Positions 1 to 5,638 of a stretch of DNA of 5,793 nucleotides are shown here, piece by piece (the stretch's first letter is position 1; every line of letters starts with the position of its first letter). This stretch comes from an uncultured Bacteroidota bacterium. GTDB lineage: Bacteria > Bacteroidota > Bacteroidia > Bacteroidales > VadinHA17. The stretch spans positions 1-5,793 of the forward strand of contig CAIPJU010000288.1 in NCBI GenBank assembly GCA_903865465.1, in the 5' to 3' direction. The notes below the pieces were generated by a model. It saw nothing but the letters and a program-made list of their open reading frames with translations. It did not search any database and had not been told where the DNA came from. A program made the translations under genes and the position numbers.

Positions 1-31
1 CAAGTTTCAGGCATCAGCAAATTATTCAGTA

Positions 32-3000
32 TTACCTTCCGATGATTACCCTCTCAGTTTTTCTCGAACCATCACTGTAAACGGCATTAACCATGTAAAG
101 TCCCTTTGATAAAGAGCTGACGGACATTTCAAAACTGTGCCGACCTATATCTGCCAGATCCTGCCTCATTTCCCTTACAACAATTCCCAGTATATTCATG
201 ATCTGAATTTTTACCGCTCCGCTGTAACCTTCAAGTTCGATGTTCAAAATGCTTGTAGCCGGGTTCGGGTAAACTTTAAGCAAACTGATACTGGCATTTA
301 CCGGTTTTTCCGTACTGGTGATTACCCCATCGCCAAAGGTCAGGAAGAACCTTCCGGCTCCGGCTGTGCTTTGGGGAAGGGTAACGGTGTATTTGTCGCC
401 CGTTGTTTTAAGATAAGTACTGCTATTCAATACTTTGTCGGTCAGCAAGGGGTAATATCCCTGGGGAATATCAATGCTGCCAAGTGAGAAGACCACTTCG
501 CCACCCAACGGAAAGTCAATTCCGACAGGGATGGAGAGATTTGCCCAATCATCCGAAGGAAGACACTGAACGGCAAAATCAACTCCGTTATCGTCAACAA
601 GGCGCGTGTACAACTCAAAATTTGGATCCGATTTGAAGATCCCGGCATCGTAGGTTGGATCGAGACCCGTGGTCATATCCGATCTGAAGCCCATGGAGGT
701 AGTGCGGTTTTGACCTCCTGAAGCAGCCTGCAAAATAAGCGTATTCCATGTATTTACAGCAAGAGACCTTAAGATCTGATCATTCTCATAATAACACATA
801 GCTGAGTTAAATGTCAATGACCCTCCTCCGGTTATCGATTTGACCAGAAATCCCTGTCCGGGCGAAACGTCATCTGTACCGAGGGATCCTCCATATGTTT
901 TTCCGGAAAATGGAGAGTTGTTTATAGCTTTATAATTCGTTGGGTCATCCCAGATATATGCTGCAATATAACTTGGATCAAGCTGAGTGGCATTCTGTGA
1001 AAGGAAATTGTCGGGAGATGTTGCAGAACTCGCCATACCAATTGCGCATGTAAAGGGATTTCCGACACTATTCCAGCCAGTAATAGTTCTAACAATTGTT
1101 CTTTGGGCCGGGCTTGCATTTATAGTACCTGTAAAGGCAATTGTTCCGGATGTTCTTTTTCGTAAAAGGTATCCTTTTCCTATTTTAAACAATGCAGTGG
1201 TATCAGTTGTATAATAAGAGCCCCAGGTGTTGGTGGACTCTACATATGAGGTCATGCCAAAGTTTACAGCATCACCATTTGCTGTTGGTATATCCTTTCC
1301 GGGAAGCCATGAACCTATTGATTGCGAAATATATACCGGAGAGGAAACAATATACCACCTGTTACCTAGCATATAGCGATTATATGTAACGTTGCCTGAA
1401 GCAGTTCCGTTTACAATCAACCCGCCACTATTGGTTCCGTCTGAAGTGATAGTAAGAGTTCCTGGTGCGGATACTGTTAAGTCATTGCAGGCAGCCATTG
1501 TTGCCGGACTAATAACAACTGACTTATCGGTCGGAATTATAACATTATCAGTTGCTGTGGGTACATTTCCGAATGGCCAGTTTGAAGGAGTTGCCCAGTC
1601 GTATGGTGATCCTCCCTGAAACGTAAGTGATGCAGCTTCACCGATGTAGAAGTCTCCAAAACGGGTAGCACCTGTACACTGTGTTGAGGTTGAAGTCCTT
1701 GTGCCGCTTGTAAGGGGATACCAGGTTGAACCTGAGTATTCAGCTACAGCCAGGCTTGCCGTATTAGCGCTCCCCTGGATATCAGATGGAACAAATGTGA
1801 ATGTAGGGCTAAATGAGGTAAATCCTGCAACACCGCCATTAGTAAGAGTCCATTTGCGGTTCACGTATTTTGTCTGGCTAAGATTTGATCCCGAAGCAGG
1901 CTGATCAGTTGCGGTGGTGGCATCAATATACGATGATCCTGAAGTCGTACCTGCGAAAAGAATTGTAAAAGGCGTGTAATTCGAAGCATCACCAATGTCA
2001 TATGTAACCGATGGAGCCGATGTATTTGGAATGTATCTTCTTAAAGTGCCGTAAACATATTTTCCTGTACCGGCTCCGGAAACGGTTGCCGAGGCTCCCA
2101 GTGATAAAGTATTTGTACTTGTTGTTATTTTGCCTGAGTTGAAATTAAGTGCTCCATTTATTGTTGAACCTCCGCCAAGTGCTATACCGGATGAGTTATT
2201 AACTTTAAAATTGTTGAAACCAGAAGTAGCAGGTATCGTCTGACCTGATGCTCCATTGAATTCCACATCGAAGGGCCAGGTTTTACTTGCAGGAAAAGGT
2301 GCTGAAGTTGTGTTCTGCGTTTTCATAAAGCCTGTGCCACTTATTGTTGAAAGTGAACCTGATAATGCTGTAGTACCTAAATCAAGAGTTGAATATGAAG
2401 TAACATTCAATGTACCAGAAACCGCCATAGCTGTAGTTACTAATACATTATCAGATTCATTAATATTGCCATCACCAATTGTAAGGTTATAGAAGGTAGT
2501 AGAAGCACTTCCTTTTATTGTTTGCTGGGCGCCAATACCATCCATGACAACTGTTCCTGAATTATGAGCAATTGACCCATTGTTTGTCAGATCTCCTGCT
2601 ATATGAAGAGTTGAAGCAGGGAGGGTGATTATTTCGGAAGTTGTTCTTGTAATTGTTAAATTACGATAACCATTGACTCCGGAAGGTTCCGTAGGGTTAA
2701 TAATTGCGATTGATCCAGTATATTCTACAGTATTTGGATTAGCTACAAAATCTATATAAGTACCTGACCCCTGTGAAATATTCCCTGCAATGTGCAGGAT
2801 AGTTCCTGACCCTGCCTGCAGGTAAGTATTTGTATTTAAAGTGGCAAGGTTGTAAAAACTGGTTTCTCCATCGATTAAAATAGGTAACGCGGTTGCAATG
2901 TGATTAAAGGTCACTGTTCCTGCCCCTGGGTGGAATGTCCCGTTATTATGCCATGCAGGAATATTATTTTCAGCCGTGATATTGCCAGAAATAGTTATAT

Positions 3001-5638
3001 TATAATATGTAGGATCAGTTCCAGCATAAAGGTGAGCGTTCGTGGCTAGTTCCAAAGTATTTATAGAAATGGACTGATCTAATACAGGAAAATGCTTAGA
3101 TGCAGTGGAAACATCGGGAATTAATACATTATCTGTAGAAACCGGCGCTAGATTATCCGACCAGTTTTCATTGGTACTCCAAACAGTATTTATCGAGCCA
3201 TTCCATTCTTTTCTTGTGATTGTTGATGTGATAAACCCCCATTGCTTGAGATCAAGTGATGATTGAGATACATAATCAATTTTGAATCCTGAGATTCCTA
3301 CCCAATTATTTGTTTCACTATTATTGGTTTTACCATGTTCATGGTAAAATGGAGTTGCAGTTACATGACGATCCATTAGAGCCAATTTTGTTTCATCACT
3401 ATTACCATTTAATTCATTATAAGTGCTTGAGGCATCCTTATAGCTAAGATTTAAAACGACTTCATCAGCAGTACCAGTTATGCTTGTATTAGCAAAACTA
3501 TAGTACCTTAAAACAGAACCGCTCTTACCAGGAAGATAAGAACCAATAACTACCTTACAGCTTATTTCACCTGGTCTGTTTGCAGTTGTCCCCAAAAAAT
3601 TAATTGTAGTATATTGACTTCCGAACTGGTAAGGCACATTCGGTGAAAAGGTGTGGGTTCGTTTAACAATTCCGGTTACATCGCCTAAGCCTGTCACACT
3701 CGCAGTTGGGCTTGTTATTATCAGGGTATTTGCGCCCATATCCAGTGTCCCCTGAGTTGCGCTGGGGTTGGCGCTTGTAAGACCAAGAACGCCATTAACT
3801 GTAATATTTGCTGAAGTATTTACACCACCTGAATTATTAATTGTCAGATTATTAAAAACTGTAATTCCAGTGATGGTTTGTGAACTGCCTCCATTGAAAT
3901 ATACAGTTCCGCTGTTATGAGTGAATGTGCCGCTATTTGTAAAACCGCCCGCAATGTTCATTATCCCGGCAGTACAGGTTAAAGTCCCGGAACTGATCGT
4001 CAGAGTGCTCAGGGTACAGGTTCCTGTTCCTAAATGTAAAGTTCCGGCGCCAACTTTGGTTAAATTTTGTGAGCCGGAAATTCCATTGCTTCCCAAAGTA
4101 ATATTTCCTGTTGTAGCGCTGGTAGTTCCAATGCTGCTTGCGCTACCAAGGGTTATTACTCCATTGTAGGTAACACCCGTACCTGAAGCTGAGCTGTTAA
4201 CCAAAGCTCCAACGCTCGAAACTCCTGTTCCATTTAAAGTAAGTGCTTCAGAGGTTCCCAGAGTAAACCCGTTCAGATCAAGGGTTCCACCGGACGAAAC
4301 AGAAGTGCCTGTCGTAGTTGTACCTAAAGGTGTATTCGTTGCGCCACCTGCAGAACCTAATTTGAGAGTACCTGCACTAATGGTAGTCAGACCAGAGTAC
4401 GAGTTTGAAGCATTTGATAAAATAACATTACTTGAACCAATTTTTGTCAAAGTTAGCGTGCCTGATGAATTACTTATCACTCCGGACAAAGTTAAATCTT
4501 GTCCTTCTGCGCTTGCGGCAGTAGTACCACCCACATTCAGATTAAAGGTACTAGCTATGGCAAGGGTAATAGTGGAGCTTATTGTACGTGCCGAACCGTA
4601 GGCATCCAGCCCTGAATTAGTTCCGGTAACAGCAATCGGCCTGCTGAAGGTTACCACATTGCTCTCAATTTTGCCTCCTGATAAATTCAATCCAGAGGCA
4701 TGTTTTCCGAATGGACCATTTGTATTTGCAGCGATAGTATTATTAGTTGCCCTTAAAATACCGGCAGTAACGGTAGTTGTTCCGGAATAGGTATTTAAAC
4801 CAGATAATTCCATTGTTCCTGCCCCTTGTTTAGTCAGAGCGCCATTTGTGCTAATTACTCCTGAGATCTTAAGATCAGTAGCGGTTGTCCCGTCATCAGC
4901 AACTGTAAACAACCTTGAGGAATTATTTGTAAGTGCAACATTACATGAAATGGATGCGCCATACGGTAAGCCGTTATTTGAAACGGCAACATCGCCTCCA
5001 AGAGTAAGGGTCCCAGTTCCGGTTATTGTTGATCCCGGGGAAGTACTTGAAGTATACAATTGCACTCCTCCAGTTCCAGTACTAAGAGAATTATTTTCAC
5101 CACCTGATAATGACAAGGTTGCTCCGCTGTTAATTATAAGAGAGGTGCATGTATTTGTGCCGCTCAGACTTGCTGTACCTGCAGTTTTTGAAATGGTAAA
5201 AGCGCCTGTTGTCGTAATTCCTGATAAAGTATTATTTGAAAGAGTTCCGCTAACAGTTATGCCTCCAGAGCCTGTAAGTGTGCCTGACGAGCTTATCGTA
5301 ACGTTGCAACTGTTAAGAGTTAACAGGTAAGAAGCCATAGCCAGCGTGCAACTGCTTTGAATGGTAAGCGATGAAGAAGTAGTTGCTCCTGCACCAATAC
5401 TCCAGGGGCCGGTTGCGGTCATTGTATTATTATTTTGAATAGTAAAAACGTCACCGGCTGTGGTAAAGTTTGCAGGGTGGCCACCTGTTCCATTATTGCT
5501 TGTCCACCAGCTATTTAAAGATGCAGGATCACCATTATTCCATGTATAATATGTTGTTGCCTGTGCAAATGTCATTGTAAGCATCAGCCCAATGGTGATC
5601 GCCAATAATCTTGCCCGGTTTCTTAAGAGGTATTTCAT
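32..5638 (-). CDS. Giant secreted repeat protein (putative surface adhesin) with T9SS C-terminal sorting domain
   Basis: An uninterrupted 1868-codon frame runs from ATG (5636-5638) to TAA (32-34). The start is secure: it opens a classical signal peptide, and the frame has an in-frame stop at 5690-5692 with no other ATG in between. Domain order is signal peptide (1-27), Trp-rich module (28-100), strand repeats (101-563), mosaic of short repeats and cassettes (562-1397), two conserved T9SS-cargo domains (1417-1624, 1625-1769) and a sorting domain (1785-1868). The mature protein is dominated by Ser, Thr, Gly and Asn, with only about 12 Cys, as in extracellular beta-solenoids. Known of the family: such proteins cross the inner membrane by Sec and the outer membrane by T9SS, and are then anchored or released. 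Inferred: an adhesin, matrix or stalk role; no catalytic motif was seen. The gene looks monocistronic within the window, though both flanks are cut short. Confidence is high for the gene and its export route, low for its exact function. Confidence 0.96.
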   Translation of the reverse strand: MKYLLRNRARLLAITIGLMLTMTFAQATTYYTWNNGDPASLNSWWTSNNGTGGHPANFTTAGDVFTIQNNNTMTATGPWSIGAGATTSSSLTIQSSCTLAMASYLLTLNSCNVTISSSGTLTGSGGITVSGTLSNNTLSGITTTGAFTISKTAGTASLSGTNTCTSLIINSGATLSLSGGENNSLSTGTGGVQLYTSSTSPGSTITGTGTLTLGGDVAVSNNGLPYGASISCNVALTNNSSRLFTVADDGTTATDLKISGVISTNGALTKQGAGTMELSGLNTYSGTTTVTAGILRATNNTIAANTNGPFGKHASGLNLSGGKIESNVVTFSRPIAVTGTNSGLDAYGSARTISSTITLAIASTFNLNVGGTTAASAEGQDLTLSGVISNSSGTLTLTKIGSSNVILSNASNSYSGLTTISAGTLKLGSAGGATNTPLGTTTTGTSVSSGGTLDLNGFTLGTSEALTLNGTGVSSVGALVNSSASGTGVTYNGVITLGSASSIGTTSATTGNITLGSNGISGSQNLTKVGAGTLHLGTGTCTLSTLTISSGTLTCTAGIMNIAGGFTNSGTFTHNSGTVYFNGGSSQTITGITVFNNLTINNSGGVNTSANITVNGVLGLTSANPSATQGTLDMGANTLIITSPTASVTGLGDVTGIVKRTHTFSPNVPYQFGSQYTTINFLGTTANRPGEISCKVVIGSYLPGKSGSVLRYYSFANTSITGTADEVVLNLSYKDASSTYNELNGNSDETKLALMDRHVTATPFYHEHGKTNNSETNNWVGISGFKIDYVSQSSLDLKQWGFITSTITRKEWNGSINTVWSTNENWSDNLAPVSTDNVLIPDVSTASKHFPVLDQSISINTLELATNAHLYAGTDPTYYNITISGNITAENNIPAWHNNGTFHPGAGTVTFNHIATALPILIDGETSFYNLATLNTNTYLQAGSGTILHIAGNISQGSGTYIDFVANPNTVEYTGSIAIINPTEPSGVNGYRNLTITRTTSEIITLPASTLHIAGDLTNNGSIAHNSGTVVMDGIGAQQTIKGSASTTFYNLTIGDGNINESDNVLVTTAMAVSGTLNVTSYSTLDLGTTALSGSLSTISGTGFMKTQNTTSAPFPASKTWPFDVEFNGASGQTIPATSGFNNFKVNNSSGIALGGGSTINGALNFNSGKITTSTNTLSLGASATVSGAGTGKYVYGTLRRYIPNTSAPSVTYDIGDASNYTPFTILFAGTTSGSSYIDATTATDQPASGSNLSQTKYVNRKWTLTNGGVAGFTSFSPTFTFVPSDIQGSANTASLAVAEYSGSTWYPLTSGTRTSTSTQCTGATRFGDFYIGEAASLTFQGGSPYDWATPSNWPFGNVPTATDNVIIPTDKSVVISPATMAACNDLTVSAPGTLTITSDGTNSGGLIVNGTASGNVTYNRYMLGNRWYIVSSPVYISQSIGSWLPGKDIPTANGDAVNFGMTSYVESTNTWGSYYTTDTTALFKIGKGYLLRKRTSGTIAFTGTINASPAQRTIVRTITGWNSVGNPFTCAIGMASSATSPDNFLSQNATQLDPSYIAAYIWDDPTNYKAINNSPFSGKTYGGSLGTDDVSPGQGFLVKSITGGGSLTFNSAMCYYENDQILRSLAVNTWNTLILQAASGGQNRTTSMGFRSDMTTGLDPTYDAGIFKSDPNFELYTRLVDDNGVDFAVQCLPSDDWANLSIPVGIDFPLGGEVVFSLGSIDIPQGYYPLLTDKVLNSSTYLKTTGDKYTVTLPQSTAGAGRFFLTFGDGVITSTEKPVNASISLLKVYPNPATSILNIELEGYSGAVKIQIMNILGIVVREMRQDLADIGRHSFEMSVSSLSKGLYMVNAVYSDGSRKTERVIIGR
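35..286 (-). other. T9SS type A C-terminal sorting domain, Por_Secre_tail type (residues 1785-1868)
   Basis: The tail has V1789-Y-P-N-P1793 at its start, N-I-E-L then V-K-I-Q-I-M-N-I-L-G, a middle H-S-F-E-M-S-V-S-S-L, K-G-L-Y-M-V, and a basic ending R-K-T-E-R-V-I-I-G-R at the C-terminus. Each is a defining landmark of type A C-terminal domains, which direct proteins across the outer membrane through T9SS and are cleaved by the sortase PorU, with attachment to anionic LPS or release. Length (about 80 residues) and position at the extreme C-terminus are normal. It implies that the host genome encodes a full T9SS elsewhere. Confidence 0.95.
332..766 (-). other. Beta-sandwich-like domain next to the sorting signal (residues 1625-1769)
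   Basis: The segment runs N-T-W-N-T-L-I-L-Q, R-T-T-S-M-G-F, T-T-G-L-D-P-T-Y-D-A-G, F-E-L-Y-T-R-L, D-F-A-V-Q-C-L-P, I-P-V-G-I-D-F, L-L-T-D, Y-T-V-T-L and R-F-F-L-T-F-G. The T-x-G-L-D-x-x-Y-D-A-G and R-F-x-L-x-F motifs are typical of the domain just before the tail in many T9SS substrates. The alternating hydrophobic pattern suggests an Ig-like beta-sandwich; that fold is an inference. Confidence 0.68.
767..1390 (-). other. Conserved T9SS-cargo domain with WYIVSSP / GWNSVGNPF / GQGFLVK motifs (residues 1417-1624)
   Basis: The order is N-R-Y then W1428-Y-I-V-S-S-P, S-Y-V-E-S-x-N-T-W, I-G1487-K-G-Y-L-L-R, F-T-G-T, G1521-W-N-S-V-G-N-P-F1529, A-Y-I-W-D, and S-P-G1594-Q-G-F-L-V-K, ending near R1624. 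I recognise this motif series as recurring near the C-terminus of many large secreted Bacteroidota proteins, usually two domains before the sorting signal. I know of no assigned activity. The motif spacing looks complete, so the domain is probably intact. Confidence 0.72.
1448..1627 (-). repeat. Trp-rich module, copy 3 (residues 1338-1397)
   Basis: Key positions are L-T-F, Y1346-D-W1348, N1353-W1354, G1357-N-V-P1360, D1364-N-V-I-I-P1369 and the closing L1387-T-V, L1395-T-I strands. N-W-x-x-G-x-V-P-x-x-x-D-N-V-I-I-P is the clearest of the three copies. It leads into the conserved C-terminal cargo domains. Confidence 0.78.
1628..2164 (-). repeat. 'VSG-GtlrR' cassette, copy 2 (residues 1159-1337)
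   Basis: Landmarks in order are T-I-N-G-A-L-N-F-N-S-G, N-T-L-S-L-G, A-T-V-S-G-A-G, Y-V-Y-G-T-L-R-R-Y-I-P, V-T-Y-D-I-G-D, Y-T-P-F-T-I-L-F-A-G-T-T and, at the end, F-G-D-F-Y-I-G-E. This version is closer than copy 1 to the form often seen in Bacteroidota surface proteins (G-x-L-x-R then a P-x-G-D-like strand and Y-x-P). The second half, from about 1240, resembles a beta-sandwich ending in W-Y-P-L and F-Y-I-G-E. Its function is unknown. Confidence 0.68.
2177..2278 (-). repeat. 'NSGTV-FNNLTI' module, copy D, short (residues 1121-1154)
   Basis: The copy lacks the IAG lead. It begins W1121-P-F-D-V-E-F-N-G, then S-G-Q-T-I-P-A and F-N-N-F-K-V-N-N-S-S-G-I-A-L. The Q-T-I and F-N-N-x-x-V-N-N-S-x-G landmarks match copy A, and like copy A it is followed at once by a 'VSG' cassette. 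Confidence 0.65.
2459..2602 (-). repeat. 'IAG-NSGTV-FNNLTI' module, copy B (residues 1013-1060)
   Basis: The copy opens IAGDLTNNGSIAHNSGTV, continues V-M-D-G with Q-Q-T-I-K-G, and closes F-Y-N-L-T-I-G-D-G-N-I-N. It is the closest relative of copy A: 12 of the first 18 residues are identical. At the DNA level the two copies are clearly diverged, so this is not a recent duplication. Confidence 0.75.
2645..2791 (-). repeat. 'IAG-NSGTV-FNNLTI' module, copy E (residues 950-998)
   Basis: The copy opens I-A-G-N-I-S-Q-G-S-G-T, continues N-T-V-E-Y-T-G-S and ends G-Y-R-N-L-T-I-T-R. It is preceded by T-I-L-H-I-A-G, which parallels the S-T-L-H-I-A-G before copy B, 63 residues on. It is the middle unit of the tandem C-E-B run. 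Confidence 0.65.
2828..2992 (-). repeat. 'IAG-NSGTV-FNNLTI' module, copy C (residues 883-937)
   Basis: The copy opens I-S-G-N-I-T, has an insertion around H-N-N-G-T-F-H-P, then G-A-G-T-V-T-F-N-H, an I-L-I-D-G-E segment and F-Y-N-L-A-T-L-N-T-N. The landmark order G-T-F / G-T-V-x-F / F-Y-N-L is kept. It begins a tandem run of three (C, E, B) whose leading glycines, G885, G952 and G1015, are 67 and 63 residues apart. Confidence 0.65.
3029..3214 (-). repeat. Trp-rich module, copy 2 (residues 809-870)
   Basis: Key positions are E811-W812-N-G-S, V819-W820, N825-W826, L830-A-P832, D836-N-V-L-I-P841 and a closing L862-E-L strand. The W-N-G / N-W / P-x-x-x-D-x-V-x-I-P pattern is a familiar opening unit in Bacteroidota secreted repeat proteins. 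It directly follows cassette 1, just as copy 3 follows cassette 2. Confidence 0.75.
3215..3805 (-). repeat. 'VSG-GxvkR' cassette, copy 1 (residues 612-808)
   Basis: This ~200-residue segment has I-T-V-N-G-V-L-x-L, then N-T-L-I-I, A-S-V-T-G-L-G, G-I-V-K-R-T, Y-Q-F-G-S and T-T-I-N-F-L-G-T-T, ending W-G-F-I-T-S. The same landmarks in the same order occur in residues 1159-1337, so the two are diverged duplicates. The second half here (about 700-790) is less repetitive, with D, E, K and H residues, and is probably a globular beta-sandwich. Its function is unknown. Confidence 0.65.
3328..3349. repeat. Perfect 10-bp inverted repeat with 2-nt spacer, inside the coding region
   Basis: TTTTACCATG and CATGGTAAAA are exact reverse complements separated by TT. 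The pair encodes F-Y-H-E-H-G-K near residue 765 of the giant protein. In mRNA it could form a hairpin of nine pairs with a four-base loop. No T-run follows on either strand, so it does not look like an intrinsic terminator. It may be a chance result of codon use. Confidence 0.75.
3821..3955 (-). repeat. 'IAG-NSGTV-FNNLTI' module, copy A (residues 562-606)
   Basis: The segment opens IAGGFTNSGTFTHNSGTV, continues Y-F-N-G with S-Q-T-I-T-G, and closes F-N-N-L-T-I-N-N-S-G-G-V. It is one of five related segments in the protein. Of its first 18 residues, 12 are identical to copy B at 1013. Segments of this type are common in long T9SS cargo and look like two to three turns of a beta-solenoid; no binding activity is known to me for them. 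Confidence 0.75.
3974..4105 (-). repeat. Autotransporter-associated strand repeat 3 (residues 512-555)
   Basis: The copy runs N-I-T-L-G-S-N-G-I-S, L-T-K528-V-G-A-G-T-L, L-G-T-G-T, then L-T-I-S-S-G-T-L. The first half is canonical. The N-T-Y-x-G turn is lost and replaced by a Cys-containing C-T-L-S-T segment, as in the degenerate copy 0. K528 is exactly 129 residues after K399. Confidence 0.8.
4352..4498 (-). repeat. Autotransporter-associated strand repeat 2 (residues 381-429)
   Basis: The copy runs D-L-T-L-S-G-V-I-S, L-T-K399-I-G, V-I-L-S, N-S-Y-S-G, then T-T-I-S-A-G-T-L-K-L-G. The G-A-G-T turn has become G-S-S-N, but the N-x-Y-S-G turn and closing A-G-T-L strand are kept. K399 is exactly 129 residues after K270 of repeat 1. 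Confidence 0.82.
4748..4876 (-). repeat. Autotransporter-associated strand repeat 1 (residues 255-297)
   Basis: This is the best of the copies. It runs D-L-K-I-S-G-V-I-S, then L-T-K270-Q-G-A-G-T, L-S-G-L-N-T-Y-S-G and T-x-T-V-T-A-G-I-L. It matches the known PATR consensus (L-T-K-x-G-x-G-T-L-x-L-x-G-x-N-T-Y-x-G, then T-x-V-x-x-G-x-L) at nearly every conserved position. Confidence 0.88.
5102..5200 (-). repeat. Degenerate strand repeat, copy 0 (residues 147-179)
   Basis: The segment begins F-T-I-S-K151-T-A-G-T-A-S-L-S-G-T-N-T and ends S-G-A-T-L-S-L-S-G. This follows the usual order: a K, an A-G-T, an L-S-G-x-N-T, then an S-G-x-L closing strand. The Y-x-G turn of the good copies is replaced by a C164 segment. 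It lies 119 residues before the first good copy, measured from lysine to lysine. Confidence 0.45.
5339..5557 (-). repeat. Trp-rich module, copy 1 (residues 28-100)
   Basis: The mature protein starts with a segment carrying W33-N-N-G, W44-W45, then a D-V-F-T-I strand (63-67) and S-L-T-I (90-93). It matches in order the two later segments at 809-870 and 1338-1397: an aromatic-N-G opening, a Trp or N-Trp some 10-15 residues on, a D-(N)-V-x-I strand, then an L-T-I-type strand. Modules of this kind commonly begin repeat blocks in secreted Bacteroidota proteins. This copy is the most divergent: it lacks the clear N-W-x-x-x-x-x-P signature. Its function is unknown; it probably caps the beta-helix that follows. 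Confidence 0.6.
5558..5638 (-). other. Sec signal peptide (residues 1-27)
   Basis: The N-terminus has a basic n-region (K2, R6, R8, R10), a hydrophobic core (about residues 11-24, LLAITIGLMLTMTF) and a small-residue A-x-A cleavage motif at A25-Q26-A27, followed by TTYY. There is no lipobox Cys after the core, so signal peptidase I rather than lipoprotein processing is expected. A cut one step earlier, after A25, is a possible alternative. Confidence 0.93.

Larger units (their letters stand above)
3950..5338 (-). repeat. Predicted beta-helix region of autotransporter-associated strand repeats (residues 101-563)
   Basis: About 460 residues of short alternating strands rich in S-G-T-L, with G-x-L-x-L/V-x-G turns throughout. 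The stretch contains three recognisable autotransporter-associated beta-strand (PATR-type) repeats and one degenerate copy, annotated separately. Linking segments also match one another: T-N-G-P-F-G followed by G-L-N-L-S-G-G-K-I (before repeat 2) against T-N-T-P-L-G followed by S-V-S-S-G-G-T-L (before repeat 3). The family is known to form right-handed beta-solenoid passengers in type V autotransporters. A solenoid fold here is inferred from the pattern, not shown. Confidence 0.8.

Noticed and set aside
1..31. Search for a terminator downstream of the stop codon
   Set aside because: Only 31 bases are available and they contain no hairpin or T-run on the minus strand; a terminator may lie beyond the window.
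442..1119. Minus-strand open frames at 442-648 and 922-1119 in another phase
   Set aside because: Both lie inside conserved domains of the giant protein in an alternative frame and have no recognisable features.
4865..4876. 12-base palindrome GATCTTAAGATC
   Set aside because: About one such palindrome is expected by chance in a window this size, it is within coding sequence, and its flanks do not extend the symmetry.
4848..5330. 160-codon plus-strand open frame, and similar smaller plus-strand frames at 137-487, 1392-1619, 3921-4169 and 4305-4601
   Set aside because: All lie antisense to the giant gene. Their Val/Pro/Leu-rich products are what the reverse complement of Gly/Thr/Ser/Asn-rich codons gives; none has a recognisable domain. 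The minus-strand frame is the one with signal peptide, repeats and sorting domain.
32..5638. A polysaccharide-degrading enzyme (pectate-lyase-like beta-helix)
   Set aside because: The solenoid-like repeats could suggest one, but no catalytic motif or calcium-binding acidic cluster was seen, and the repeats are of the PATR and surface-module types.
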